Origin: an uncultured Verrucomicrobiota bacterium
GTDB lineage: Bacteria; Verrucomicrobiota; Verrucomicrobiae; Opitutales; Opitutaceae
Length of the DNA: 12,140 nt
Assembly: GCA_946481225.1 (NCBI GenBank)
Contig: CAMLNJ010000034.1
Location: 1 to 12,140 of the forward strand
Reading direction: 5' to 3'
How positions within the stretch are numbered: the first letter of the stretch is position 1; every line of letters starts with the position of its first letter. This document shows, one piece after another, positions 1 to 6,970 of this stretch. Made by a program: the position numbers and the translations under genes. The notes beneath the pieces were generated by a model that was not told the DNA's origin, searched no databases, and worked only from the letters and a program-made list of their open reading frames with translations.

Positions 1-1830
1 CGCGCCGCCCCCTCCCCCGCCGCCCGTGCCGCGAAACCAGCGGTCCACCTCGGGCGTTTCGGCCAACACCTTCTCGACCTCCGTCGCGTAGGCCGAGGCG
101 TAGACCGGGCTGGAGCCGAGCGGGAAGTTCATGATCAACCGGAAAAGCCCGCGGTCCTCGTCGGGCGTGAGTTCGCGCTGCAGCTGCGTGAAGCTCCAAA
201 AACCGGCGGCGGTGAAAAGAAGCGTCGCGACGAGGACGAGGAGCGGACGGCGCACCGCGAGGTCCAGCGCGCGGGAAAAGCGGGCGTTGAACCATTGGAA
301 AAACGGCTCGGTGCGCCGGTGCAGCCAGCCGTGCTCGGCGCGGCCGTCCGAGCCACGGCGAAAACGCAGCATCCGCGAGCAGAGCATCGGCGTCAGCGTC
401 AGCGCCACGATGCCCGAAACGGTCACCGCCAGCGCGAGCGTGATGCCGAACTCGTAGAAGAGGCGGCCGGTGTTGCCCTTTTGAAAGGCTACCGGGACGA
501 ACACCGAAATCAGCACGAGCGTGGTGGCGATCACCGCGAAAGCCATCTGCCGCGCGCCGAAGACCGCGGCGCGGACCGGCTCCTCGCCGCCCTCGATGCG
601 GCGATAGATGTTCTCGAGCATGACGATCGCGTCGTCGACCACGAGGCCCACCGCCAGCACGAGCGCGAGCAGCGTGAGCAGGTTGATGCTAAACCCCAGC
701 CACGACATCGCGGCGAAGGCGCCGATGAGCGATACCGGGATGGCGAGCAGCGGAACGAAGGTCGCGCGCCAGTCGCGCAGGAAGGCGAAGATCGTGATGA
801 CCACCAGCACGCAGGCTTCGATGAGCGTGCGATAGACCTCGTGCACGGAGCGCTCGACGAAGACGCTCGTGTCGTAGGCGATCTCGACATTCACGTCGGA
901 AGGCAGGTTGCGCTTGATCTCGGGGATCATCGCTTTGACGGCGGCGGCCACGTCGAGGAGGTTCGCCTGCGACTGGCGAAGGACCCGCACGGCGACGTTG
1001 TTGCGGCCGTTGAAACGGTTGTCGGTGCGGTATTCGCTGGCGCCGAGCTCGACGCGCCCGACGTCGCGGAACTTCACCTGATAGCCCCCGCGCGTGGCGA
1101 TGACCAGATTCTCGAAGTCCGAGACCTCGGCGAGGCGACCTTCGAGGCGGACCGGGAACTCGCGCGAGCGGGACTCGATGCGTCCGCTCGGCACGTCGAC
1201 GTTTTGCTCGCGAAGCGCGGCCTCGAGATCGGAAACGGTCAGGCCCTGCGCGGCGAGGCGCTCGGCGTCGACCCACAGCCGCATGGCGTAGCGCTGCCCG
1301 CGCAATTCCACCTGCGACACGCCGGGGATGGTCTGTAGGCGTTGCACGGCGATCTTGTCAGCCTGCTCGGTGAGCTCGAGGCGCGACATGCGCGGGGAGT
1401 TGAGCGAAAGCACGATGATCGGATCGTCGTCCGCGTCGGCCTTGGAAACCTCGGGAGGGTCCACCTCGTCGGGCAGGCGGCCGAGGGCGCGGCCGACGCG
1501 GTCCCGCACGTCGTTCGCGGCGGAGTCGACGTCGCGATCAAGGGTGAATTCCAGGGTGATGGTGGAGCGCTCCTCCGCGGAGTCCGAGCGCATGAGCCGC
1601 ACGCCGTCGATCGCGCTGAGCTGCTCCTCCAGCGGCTCGGTGATCTGCGTTTCAACCACTTCGGCGGCGGCGCCCGGGTAACGCGTGCTGACCGAGACGA
1701 CCGGCGCGTCGATGTCGGGGTATTCACGGATGGGAAGAGAGCCGAAGGAGAGCAGGCCCACCGTGACGATGAGCACGGAGAGCACGATGCAGACGACCGG
1801 CCGGCGGATTGAGAGGTCGGAGAGGATCAT
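1..1830 (-). CDS. RND efflux permease, HAE1/AcrB type, 3' end outside window
   Basis: Inner-membrane proton-driven drug/hydrophobe exporter of the AcrB/MexB/MdtB type. The frame is open for 610 codons from the ATG at 1830 to the window edge; the family is usually about 1030 residues, so roughly 60% is present. Visible landmarks are the N-terminal cytoplasmic start and first membrane helix (about residues 10-32), the periplasmic motif LPIREYPDIDAP just after it, and the membrane-helix-4 motif GLVVDDAIVMLENIY, whose adjacent Asp399-Asp400 match the proton-relay aspartates of AcrB (D407/D408). A second helix followed by RELTPDEDRG marks the start of the second repeat half. The start codon overlaps the stop of the membrane fusion protein gene (ATGA at 1827-1830), so the two are translationally coupled and form one pump. 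The last visible residues are a glycine run in a periplasmic loop. The substrate cannot be read from the sequence. An outer-membrane TolC-like partner is not in the window and may lie beyond the left edge. Confidence 0.96.
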   Translation of the reverse strand, partial: MILSDLSIRRPVVCIVLSVLIVTVGLLSFGSLPIREYPDIDAPVVSVSTRYPGAAAEVVETQITEPLEEQLSAIDGVRLMRSDSAEERSTITLEFTLDRDVDSAANDVRDRVGRALGRLPDEVDPPEVSKADADDDPIIVLSLNSPRMSRLELTEQADKIAVQRLQTIPGVSQVELRGQRYAMRLWVDAERLAAQGLTVSDLEAALREQNVDVPSGRIESRSREFPVRLEGRLAEVSDFENLVIATRGGYQVKFRDVGRVELGASEYRTDNRFNGRNNVAVRVLRQSQANLLDVAAAVKAMIPEIKRNLPSDVNVEIAYDTSVFVERSVHEVYRTLIEACVLVVITIFAFLRDWRATFVPLLAIPVSLIGAFAAMSWLGFSINLLTLLALVLAVGLVVDDAIVMLENIYRRIEGGEEPVRAAVFGARQMAFAVIATTLVLISVFVPVAFQKGNTGRLFYEFGITLALAVTVSGIVALTLTPMLCSRMLRFRRGSDGRAEHGWLHRRTEPFFQWFNARFSRALDLAVRRPLLVLVATLLFTAAGFWSFTQLQRELTPDEDRGLFRLIMNFPLGSSPVYASAYATEVEKVLAETPEVDRWFRGTGGGGGGGA

Positions 1831-2945
1831 GGCGCGTCGCTTCCGAGAGGCTTCATCTCCACGTGGGCCGGCACCGGATCGAGCGACGCGCCCGGGAAGA
1901 GCACGAGCGCGCCGACGCCGGAGGAGACGATGCGCTCGCCGGCCTCGAGCGTGTCCGGAGGCACGGGCCGCACCTCCACGCGGGCGCCGACGCGCAGACC
2001 GGTTTGCACGTTCACGTAGCGCGCGGCCGGTTTTCCGTCTTTTTCGGCCACCGCGATCAACTGCACGCCGCGGACCCCGGCGAGCAGCGCCGCCTCGGGC
2101 GCGACCAGCACCTGCTCGCGGGTGGAGAGGAGGATGCGGACCGAGGCGAACATGCCGGGCCTCAGCGTGGCCGGCGGATCGCGCAACACGGCCTTCACCT
2201 CGCTGGCGCGCACCGTCGGATCGATGCTGGCGCTGACGAAAAACACCTCGCCCTCGGCCTCGACCGGGCGGGTCTCGGCGCCGACGCGGATGCGGGCGGT
2301 CACACGCGTGCCCGGCTTTACCAGGGGGATGCTGCGCTCGGGCACACGAAAGGAGACCTTGAGCGCCGAGAGATCGTCGAGCGTGGTGAGCACGGTGGAA
2401 GGTGTGGCGTAATCGCCCATGGAGAGGCGGCGCGCGCCAAGCACTCCCGCCACGGGCGCGACGATGCGGGTGCGGGCGAGCCGGACTCGGAGCAAATCCA
2501 GCGCTGCGACGGCGACGCGTTCCTCGCTGAGCACCCGATCCACCTCGGCCTGGGCGAGCGTGCGGTCCCTGGCGAGGGAATCGGCGCGCTCGCGATTGAT
2601 GCGGGCCAGGTCGGCGCGGGCCTCGGCTTCGGCGACCTGCGCTCGAAGTTCGGCATCGTCGAGACGCGCGAGGAGCTCGCCTTTCGCCACGGCCTGGCCC
2701 TCCGCGAAGGCTATCTCCCGGACGATGCCGGAAAGCTCGGGCTGTATCGCGATGGATTCGTTGGCCTCGAGCGTGCCGGTGACTTCGAGCGTCTCGCGCA
2801 GGTCGTCGCGGGCGAGCGGCACGACCTCGACCCGCTGCGGGATGCGGGCGGAGGCGCCGGTCCCGGAAGCGTCTTTGGCCGGATTGCAGGCGGACACGGC
2901 TCCGGCGGCGAACAAGATAAGCAGGGAAACGGGAGCCAACTTCAT
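1827..2945 (-). CDS. RND efflux membrane fusion protein (periplasmic adaptor), lipoprotein
   Basis: Periplasmic adaptor that joins the RND permease to an outer-membrane channel; 372 residues, normal for the HlyD/AcrA-type family. The signal peptide is short and hydrophobic (residues 3-19), with a lipobox VSAC placing the lipidated cysteine at residue 20, as in MexA/AcrA. The first half of the barrel-sandwich hybrid domain is near 55-98 (GTLEANESIAIQPELSG, then GELLARLDD). It is followed by an Ala/Arg/Glu-rich helical hairpin (about 99-155), then the return strand ARTRIVAPVAGVLGARR (157-173) and beta-barrel and membrane-proximal domains to the end. The ATG at 2945 is the only plausible start because the reading frame further upstream runs through gcvH in the wrong frame. 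No clear Shine-Dalgarno sequence is visible. The stop overlaps the permease start by four bases. A terminator lies only about 44 bases upstream of the start codon, so the pump genes probably have their own very close promoter or depend on read-through. Confidence 0.95.
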   Translation of the reverse strand: MKLAPVSLLILFAAGAVSACNPAKDASGTGASARIPQRVEVVPLARDDLRETLEVTGTLEANESIAIQPELSGIVREIAFAEGQAVAKGELLARLDDAELRAQVAEAEARADLARINRERADSLARDRTLAQAEVDRVLSEERVAVAALDLLRVRLARTRIVAPVAGVLGARRLSMGDYATPSTVLTTLDDLSALKVSFRVPERSIPLVKPGTRVTARIRVGAETRPVEAEGEVFFVSASIDPTVRASEVKAVLRDPPATLRPGMFASVRILLSTREQVLVAPEAALLAGVRGVQLIAVAEKDGKPAARYVNVQTGLRVGARVEVRPVPPDTLEAGERIVSSGVGALVLFPGASLDPVPAHVEMKPLGSDAP

Positions 2946-2988
2946 GGCGCCACTGGGAGACGGCCCGGGGCGCTTCGCAAGTCCGGGC

Positions 2989-3018
2989 AAAAAAACGCCG
3001 CCCGTTTTTCGGGCGGCG
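2989..3018 (-). terminator. Intrinsic terminator of gcvTH
   Basis: A perfect 9-bp stem (CGCCGCCCG at 2996-3004 pairing with CGGGCGGCG at 3010-3018) with a 5-base loop. Read on the minus strand it is followed directly by seven T residues (2989-2995). It lies 62 bases beyond the gcvH stop, so it ends the gcvT-gcvH unit. There is no T-run on the plus-strand side, so it works in one direction. It also lies just ahead of the efflux genes on the same strand and could act as a partial barrier into them. Confidence 0.9.
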
Positions 3019-3079
3019 CGGAGTCGGCGGAAAAAGACGAAAGCGGGGCGCGGAAGGTTACCCGATCGGACGAAAAAGC

Positions 3080-3460
3080 TCAGCCGATGTGCTTCGCGTA
3101 GGCGTCCGCGTCGAGAAGCTCGGCGGGCACGGGACCGGAAAGCTTCACCTTGAGCATCCAGCCCTCGCCGTAGGGGTCGCGGTTGAGCGTCTCGGGGGCG
3201 GAGTCGAGGGCGCCATTGACCTCGAGGACGGTGCAGGCGGCGGGAGCGTAGAGATCGGAGGCGGCCTTCACCGACTCGACCACGCCGAAGGTCGCGCCGG
3301 GGGCGAAGGTGGCGCCGACCTTGGGCAACTGGACAAACGTGATGTCGCCCAGACTGGATTGGGCGTAGTCGGTGATACCGACGAGGGCGGTGCCGTCGTC
3401 GGCGGGACGAAGCCACTCGTGGGACTTGGCGTAGCGGAGGTCGGCGGGAATGTTGCTCAT
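3080..3460 (-). CDS. gcvH: Glycine cleavage system H protein
   Basis: Lipoyl carrier protein of the glycine cleavage complex. It shuttles the aminomethyl group from the P-protein (glycine decarboxylase) to the T-protein and the reduced lipoyl arm to the L-protein, in the cytoplasm. At 126 residues it is the usual length. The N-terminal motif RYAKSHEWL (9-17) is diagnostic, as is the lipoylation hairpin GVVESVKAASDLYAPAAC, where Lys65 is the expected lipoyl attachment site. The C-terminal NRDPYGEGWMLKVKL (93-107) is also typical. It lies 62 bases downstream of gcvT on the same strand, with an intrinsic terminator after it, so the two form a gcvTH unit. No strong Shine-Dalgarno sequence is seen ahead of the ATG, which is placed by alignment with the family N-terminus. 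gcvP is absent from the window. Confidence 0.97.
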   Translation of the reverse strand: MSNIPADLRYAKSHEWLRPADDGTALVGITDYAQSSLGDITFVQLPKVGATFAPGATFGVVESVKAASDLYAPAACTVLEVNGALDSAPETLNRDPYGEGWMLKVKLSGPVPAELLDADAYAKHIG

Positions 3461-3522
3461 GATCGGAAGCGTGGGAGCGGAACGATGAAGGGAATGCGGG
3501 GAAAGATTGTTTTTCGACCGGC

Positions 3523-4623
3523 TCAGCCCTGCTTGAGGGGAACGAAGGGGGGCTTGACCGGTTGGAGCGCGATGGCGGTGCCGCGGATATCGACCGAAAG
3601 CGGACCGGCGGCGGCCGACGTGTCGATCAGCGCGGAGCCGATCGCCTCGTTGAGAATCGGCGAGAGGGTGCCGGAAAGCACCCGGCCCGCGGGCGCGCCG
3701 CCGGGGCCGGACACCGGGGTATCGGCCCGCACGATACGACGGTCGCCGGTGCGGAAGAAGACGACCTTCTTCGCGGAGCCGGCGTTCTTCTCGTGCAGCA
3801 GGGCGTCGTGGCCGATGCAGGGACGGGACTTGTTAAGCTTCACCGTCCACCCAAGACCGGCGGTCAAAGGCGAGATCTCCGTGGAGAGTTCGTGGCCGTA
3901 GAGCGGATAACCCGCCTCGAGGCGGAGGCTGTCGCGCGCGCCGAGGCCGGCGAGTTCGAGGCCATGCGGCTGTCCTGCGGCGAGCAGCGCCTCGGCCAGG
4001 CCGACCGCCTCGCTCGCGGCGTGGTAGAGCTCGAAACCGTCTTCGCCGGTATAACCCGTGCGGCTGATGATGCAGTGGACGCCGGCGACGGTGCCCTCGC
4101 AAAAATGGTAGTAGCCGAGCGCGCCGAGCTTGGCGCCGGTGAGCGCTTGCAGGATCGCGGCGGCGCGGGGCCCTTGAAGAGCAAGAAGCGCATAATCGGC
4201 GCTGCGATCGACGACGGTGACATCGAAGGCGGCCGCTTGGACGCGAATCCACGCCAGATCGGGCGCGATGTTGCCGGCGTTGATGCAGAGGAAATAATCC
4301 TGCGGCGCGCGCATGTAGACGAGCAGGTCGTCGAGCGTGCCGCCGTCCTCGCGGCACATCGGCGAGTAGAGCACCCGGCCGGAGTGCAATTTCGCCACTT
4401 CGTTCGTCACGAGTCGCTCGAGAAACTCAAGCGCCTGGGGACCGCGCACCTCGACCTCGCCCATGTGGCTGACGTCAAAGAGGCCGGCGGCGCGCCGCAC
4501 CACCTTGTGCTCCTCGAGGATCGAGCGGTATTGCACCGGCATTTCCCATCCGGCGAAATCGACCAGACGGGCGCCCTTGGAGGCGTGAAAATCGCGAAGC
4601 GGAGTGCGTTGAAGGGCGCTCAT
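3523..4623 (-). CDS. gcvT: Aminomethyltransferase (glycine cleavage T protein)
   Basis: Transfers the methylene group from aminomethyl-lipoyl H-protein to tetrahydrofolate, releasing ammonia and 5,10-methylene-THF. At 366 residues it is full length. It begins with the typical RTPLRDFHASKGARLVDFAGWEMPVQY region (6-32), followed by FDVSHMGEVEV (49-59). The segment GGTLDDLLVYM (94-104) carries the Asp98-Asp99 pair, one of which corresponds to the catalytic aspartate of the family. RTGYTGEDGFELY (188-200) and the RDSLRLEAGYPLYGHEL segment (230-246) contribute to the folate site. The C-terminal beta-barrel domain (about 280-366) is present. The ATG at 4623 gives the expected N-terminus; an AGGA about 12 bases upstream is a possible weak ribosome site. 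It is first in a two-gene unit with gcvH. The terminator of the preceding lipoprotein gene ends 45 bases upstream, so a promoter must be compact or overlap that terminator. No glycine riboswitch is recognisable ahead of it. Confidence 0.96.
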   Translation of the reverse strand: MSALQRTPLRDFHASKGARLVDFAGWEMPVQYRSILEEHKVVRRAAGLFDVSHMGEVEVRGPQALEFLERLVTNEVAKLHSGRVLYSPMCREDGGTLDDLLVYMRAPQDYFLCINAGNIAPDLAWIRVQAAAFDVTVVDRSADYALLALQGPRAAAILQALTGAKLGALGYYHFCEGTVAGVHCIISRTGYTGEDGFELYHAASEAVGLAEALLAAGQPHGLELAGLGARDSLRLEAGYPLYGHELSTEISPLTAGLGWTVKLNKSRPCIGHDALLHEKNAGSAKKVVFFRTGDRRIVRADTPVSGPGGAPAGRVLSGTLSPILNEAIGSALIDTSAAAGPLSVDIRGTAIALQPVKPPFVPLKQG

Positions 4624-4668
4624 GGAATCGAAGGTCCTAGAGGCGGCGCGTGGGGCGACGCGGGCAAC

Positions 4669-4696
4669 AAAAAAGACGCCCCGGCGAGGGCGTCTT
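4669..4696 (-). terminator. Intrinsic terminator of the PEGA lipoprotein gene
   Basis: A perfect 9-bp stem (AAGACGCCC at 4673-4681 with GGGCGTCTT at 4688-4696) and a 6-base loop. On the minus strand the stem runs into a T-rich tail made by the A-run at 4669-4674. It lies 32 bases after the lipoprotein stop codon and separates that gene from gcvT on the same strand. There is no T-run on the plus-strand side. Confidence 0.9.
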
Positions 4697-4728
4697 GCAA
4701 AAGAAAGGGTGATCCGGCGAGGACCGGC

Positions 4729-5235
4729 TTATTGGCGGTGGTAGGTCGCCACGATTTTCTCGACCAGATACTTGTGGTCGGCGGCGGTGAGCTCCCCGTT
4801 GGCGAGCATCGCGTCGGCGCGGACGATCTGGGCGGTCATCTCCGCGAAACGGTCCGACTCGGAGATGTTGCCGAGGGCGGGCTTCAGCTCGATCACCAGC
4901 TCGCCGGGCACCAGATCCGTCGCGGCGCCAAGATCGTAGTCGAGGCCCCAGCGCAGGAAGCGGTGGTCGTAGTTGGAGGAGGACGGGAGCAGAAGGGCCG
5001 ATTCGGCAACGAAGCCGCCCTTTTCAAAATCGACGCGGAATACCTCGTCGCGACGGAGCTTCACCTTGAAGGGGGTCTTGCCGACCGCGGTGCCATTGAT
5101 CTTGACGTTCGCGCCTTCAGGAGCGGAACGCACGACCACTGTCTGCCTTTGGCCCTTCGTAAACACGGCGCAGCCGGAAGAGGCCAGAGCAACAAACCCG
5201 GCCAGGAAGGCCGCAGAAAGATGGGGAAGTTTCAT
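4729..5235 (-). CDS. PEGA-domain lipoprotein of unknown function
   Basis: A 168-residue exported protein. The signal sequence (MKLP, then a hydrophobic stretch 7-18) ends in SSGC, giving a likely lipidated Cys22; serine at the -3 position is less common but tolerated. Residues about 32-75 match a PEGA domain: VVVRSAPEGANVKINGTAVG, then KTPFKVKL and the closing KGGF. The following stretch RWGLDYDLGAATDLVPGELVIEL (95-117) resembles the segment after PEGA in many small lipoproteins that reads roughly G-hydrophobic-D-x-x-x-GA-x-x-x-hydrophobic-P. The C-terminal 35 residues look helical, with ANGELTAADHKYLVEKIVA loosely resembling a SHOCT-like module; this is a weak suggestion. It forms a single-gene unit ending at the terminator at 4669-4696 and diverges from lgt, whose product would lipidate it. 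PEGA domains are thought to be surface or cell-wall associated, but no specific function can be given. Confidence 0.82.
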   Translation of the reverse strand: MKLPHLSAAFLAGFVALASSGCAVFTKGQRQTVVVRSAPEGANVKINGTAVGKTPFKVKLRRDEVFRVDFEKGGFVAESALLLPSSSNYDHRFLRWGLDYDLGAATDLVPGELVIELKPALGNISESDRFAEMTAQIVRADAMLANGELTAADHKYLVEKIVATYHRQ

Positions 5236-5378
5236 GAGCGGGCAAAATAGGGGAGTGCGGAAACCATTTTTGGGCGAACCCTTACCGTCAAGGGCAATGA
5301 CACGTCGTGATTTGAAAGCTTCGTCGCGAATTTTGGTTCGTCAGCTCGGCGCGGGCGGGCAACACCGCAGGGCTCCCC
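5236..5378. promoter_or_regulatory. Divergent intergenic region between the PEGA lipoprotein gene and lgt
   Basis: These 143 bases must hold promoters for both outward-facing genes. They are visibly less GC-rich than the genes around them. Two small inverted repeats can be seen: CCCTT and AAGGG separated by 6 bases (5279-5294), and CACG-T-CGTG (5301-5309). On the minus strand a TATTTT (5244-5249) lies 8 bases before the lipoprotein start codon; as a -10 element it would give an almost leaderless transcript, but no good -35 box is spaced to match. No convincing sigma-70 promoter was found for lgt. Confidence 0.4.
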
Positions 5379-6245
5379 ATGCATTTGCCCGTCGCCTATT
5401 GGGTCCACGACCTAAGCCCTTTTCTGTTCCGCTTCACGGACACCTTCGGCATCCGCTACTACGGATTGGCCTATCTGGCGGGTTTCGCGACGGGCTGGTG
5501 GCTGCTCCTGCGCTACGCCCATAAAAGCCTGAGTCCGATACGGCCGGAGCAAATCGGAGACCTCATGACCGCCCTCGTCCTCGGCGTCCTGATCGGCGGA
5601 CGGCTGGGCTACTTCGCGCTCTATCAACCCGACGCGGTCTGGCATGATCCACTCACCTTGCTGCGAGTCTGGGATGGCGGCATGGCGAGCCACGGCGGCT
5701 TTGTCGGAGTGGGCGCCGCGCTTTGGTGGTGCGGCCGGAGTTTCCGGCTGCCGTGGCGCCACCTCGGAGACCTCGTGGTCAGCGTCGCGCCCGCAGGAAT
5801 TTTTTTCGGCCGCGTCGCCAACTTCATCAACGGCGAGCTTTGGGGCAAAATCACCACCGTGCCGTGGGCGGTGATCTTTCCCGACAGCGCCGCCCCCGGA
5901 ACTCCCGCCGAACTGATCCCGCCCCGGCATCCGTCCCAGCTCTACGCCGCGGCCTTGGAGGGCTTGCTGCTGTTAGCCCTCACCCAGTGGCTGGTTTGGC
6001 GCACCCCGCTGCTCCGCCGCGCCCCGGGTCGGATCGCCGGCGTCTTTCTCATCGCGTATGCGGCGGCGCGGGCGCTCGACGAGGTTTTCCGCGAACCGGA
6101 CGCCGGCCTCCTCCTGGGCCTCAGCCGCGGCACCTTTTACTCGATTTTTCTCGTGGCGGGCGGACTTGCACTGCTGTTCGCACCCGCTGCTCCCCTGCCC
6201 TCCGCGTCAGCCTCGGTCACGCCGCCGCAGGCGCCGCGATCCTGA
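5379..6245 (+). CDS. lgt: Prolipoprotein diacylglyceryl transferase
   Basis: Inner-membrane enzyme that moves diacylglycerol from phosphatidylglycerol to the lipobox cysteine of prolipoproteins, the first step in lipoprotein maturation. At 288 residues it is full length and strongly hydrophobic, with about seven membrane segments. Signature residues are present: the N-terminal GIRYYGLAYLAGF (24-36), the GGMASHGGFVG loop with His105 (E. coli His103), the hallmark GRVANFINGELWG (144-156) with Arg145, the PPRHPSQLYAA segment (181-191), and REPD (238-241) with the second essential arginine. An AGGG at 5369-5372 lies 6 bases before the ATG and supports this start. The 3' end overlaps the convergent pxpA gene by 29 bases, so the Pro/Ser/Ala-rich C-terminal tail is encoded opposite the end of pxpA. 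At least three predicted lipoprotein substrates are encoded in this window. Confidence 0.98.
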   Translation: MHLPVAYWVHDLSPFLFRFTDTFGIRYYGLAYLAGFATGWWLLLRYAHKSLSPIRPEQIGDLMTALVLGVLIGGRLGYFALYQPDAVWHDPLTLLRVWDGGMASHGGFVGVGAALWWCGRSFRLPWRHLGDLVVSVAPAGIFFGRVANFINGELWGKITTVPWAVIFPDSAAPGTPAELIPPRHPSQLYAAALEGLLLLALTQWLVWRTPLLRRAPGRIAGVFLIAYAAARALDEVFREPDAGLLLGLSRGTFYSIFLVAGGLALLFAPAAPLPSASASVTPPQAPRS

Positions 6246-6945
6246 AACCCGCCGCGAGCAGCGCCGCGCGCGCCGCCATCAGCATGCGCAGCGCGTCCGG
6301 TCCGTCGCCATGCACGCAGAGCGTCCGCACCCGCCCCGAACGGGCGAGCGCCAATACCTGCGCCTCCGCCGCCGAGGCCTCGTGCAAAACCGCTCCCGGC
6401 GCCCCACGGGGCACCAACGTGCCGTCAGCGCGGTAGGCGCGATCGACAAAACCCTCGGCGATGAATCCGAGTCCCGCCGCCACGGCCGCTTCGCGCAAAC
6501 ACCCCTCCGGCGGGCCGAACAATAATGCGCCCGGCGCCTCGCGCCTCGCACACGCGACCAATGTCTCCGCCAGCCACGGATCTCGATTCGCTTGATGGTA
6601 GAGCGCGCCATGCGGCTTGACATGGCGAATCATCGAACCGACCCGGCCGGCGGCATCCGCCAAGGCGCGTAACTGCCATTTCAGCAGTTCCGCCGCGGTC
6701 TCGCAGGTCAGCGGCCGCTCCCGCCGCCCGAAACCCTCGCGGTCGGCGTGTCCGGGATGCGCGCCGATCGCCGCTCCGTGCCTCGCCGCCAAGGCGCAAG
6801 CCATCGCCATGCTCGCCGCGTCGCCCGCATGCGCCCCGCAGGCGATGTTCGCCGACGAAATACCCGCGGCGAAGAGCGCGGCGTCCGACGCGCCGCCCTC
6901 GCCGACATCGGCGTTTAGATCGATCACCAGTCTCTCCGCATCCAT
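6217..6945 (-). CDS. pxpA: 5-oxoprolinase subunit A (LamB/YcsF family)
   Basis: Subunit of the cytoplasmic ATP-dependent 5-oxoprolinase PxpABC, which hydrolyses 5-oxoproline (pyroglutamate, a damage product of glutamine and glutamate) to glutamate. At 242 residues it is near the family length of about 250. Family motifs appear in order: IDLNADVGEG (8-17), SSANIACGAHAGD (30-42), GAAIGAHPGHADREGFGRR (57-75), IRHVKPHGALYHQANRD (106-122), EGFVDRAYRADGTLVPR (164-180) and LCVHGDGPDAL (209-219). The ATG at 6945 is chosen because the family N-terminus follows it at once and an AGGGG (6956-6960) lies 10 bases upstream; more upstream codons read through pxpBC in the wrong frame. The gene starts 25 bases after the pxpBC stop, so the two are one operon. 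Its last 29 bases overlap the end of lgt on the opposite strand. Confidence 0.96.
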   Translation of the reverse strand: MDAERLVIDLNADVGEGGASDAALFAAGISSANIACGAHAGDAASMAMACALAARHGAAIGAHPGHADREGFGRRERPLTCETAAELLKWQLRALADAAGRVGSMIRHVKPHGALYHQANRDPWLAETLVACARREAPGALLFGPPEGCLREAAVAAGLGFIAEGFVDRAYRADGTLVPRGAPGAVLHEASAAEAQVLALARSGRVRTLCVHGDGPDALRMLMAARAALLAAGFRIAAPAAA

Positions 6946-6970
6946 CGCAAGCGCGCCCCTTTTGGACCGG

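Noticed and set aside
1..30. Run of glycine codons at the left edge of the permease
   Set aside because: Periplasmic loops of RND permeases at this position are often Gly-rich and flexible, and the sequence is cut by the edge, so nothing can be concluded.
295..1338. Long open frame on the plus strand through the RND permease (347 codons)
   Set aside because: It lies antisense to a clear AcrB-type protein. The translation is rich in Asp, Glu, Arg, His and Gly with no domain pattern, the usual shadow in GC-rich genes.
1809..3101. 430-codon plus-strand frame opposite the membrane fusion protein gene
   Set aside because: Antisense to a well-supported gene, with biased low-complexity composition, and it crosses a terminator. 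Treated as a shadow.
4624..4728. Possible glycine riboswitch ahead of gcvT
   Set aside because: The 105-base gap is mostly occupied by an intrinsic terminator, and the conserved core of the glycine aptamer is not seen.
3562..5250. 562-codon plus-strand frame opposite gcvT and the PEGA lipoprotein gene
   Set aside because: It runs through two real genes and a terminator on the other strand and has no family motif.
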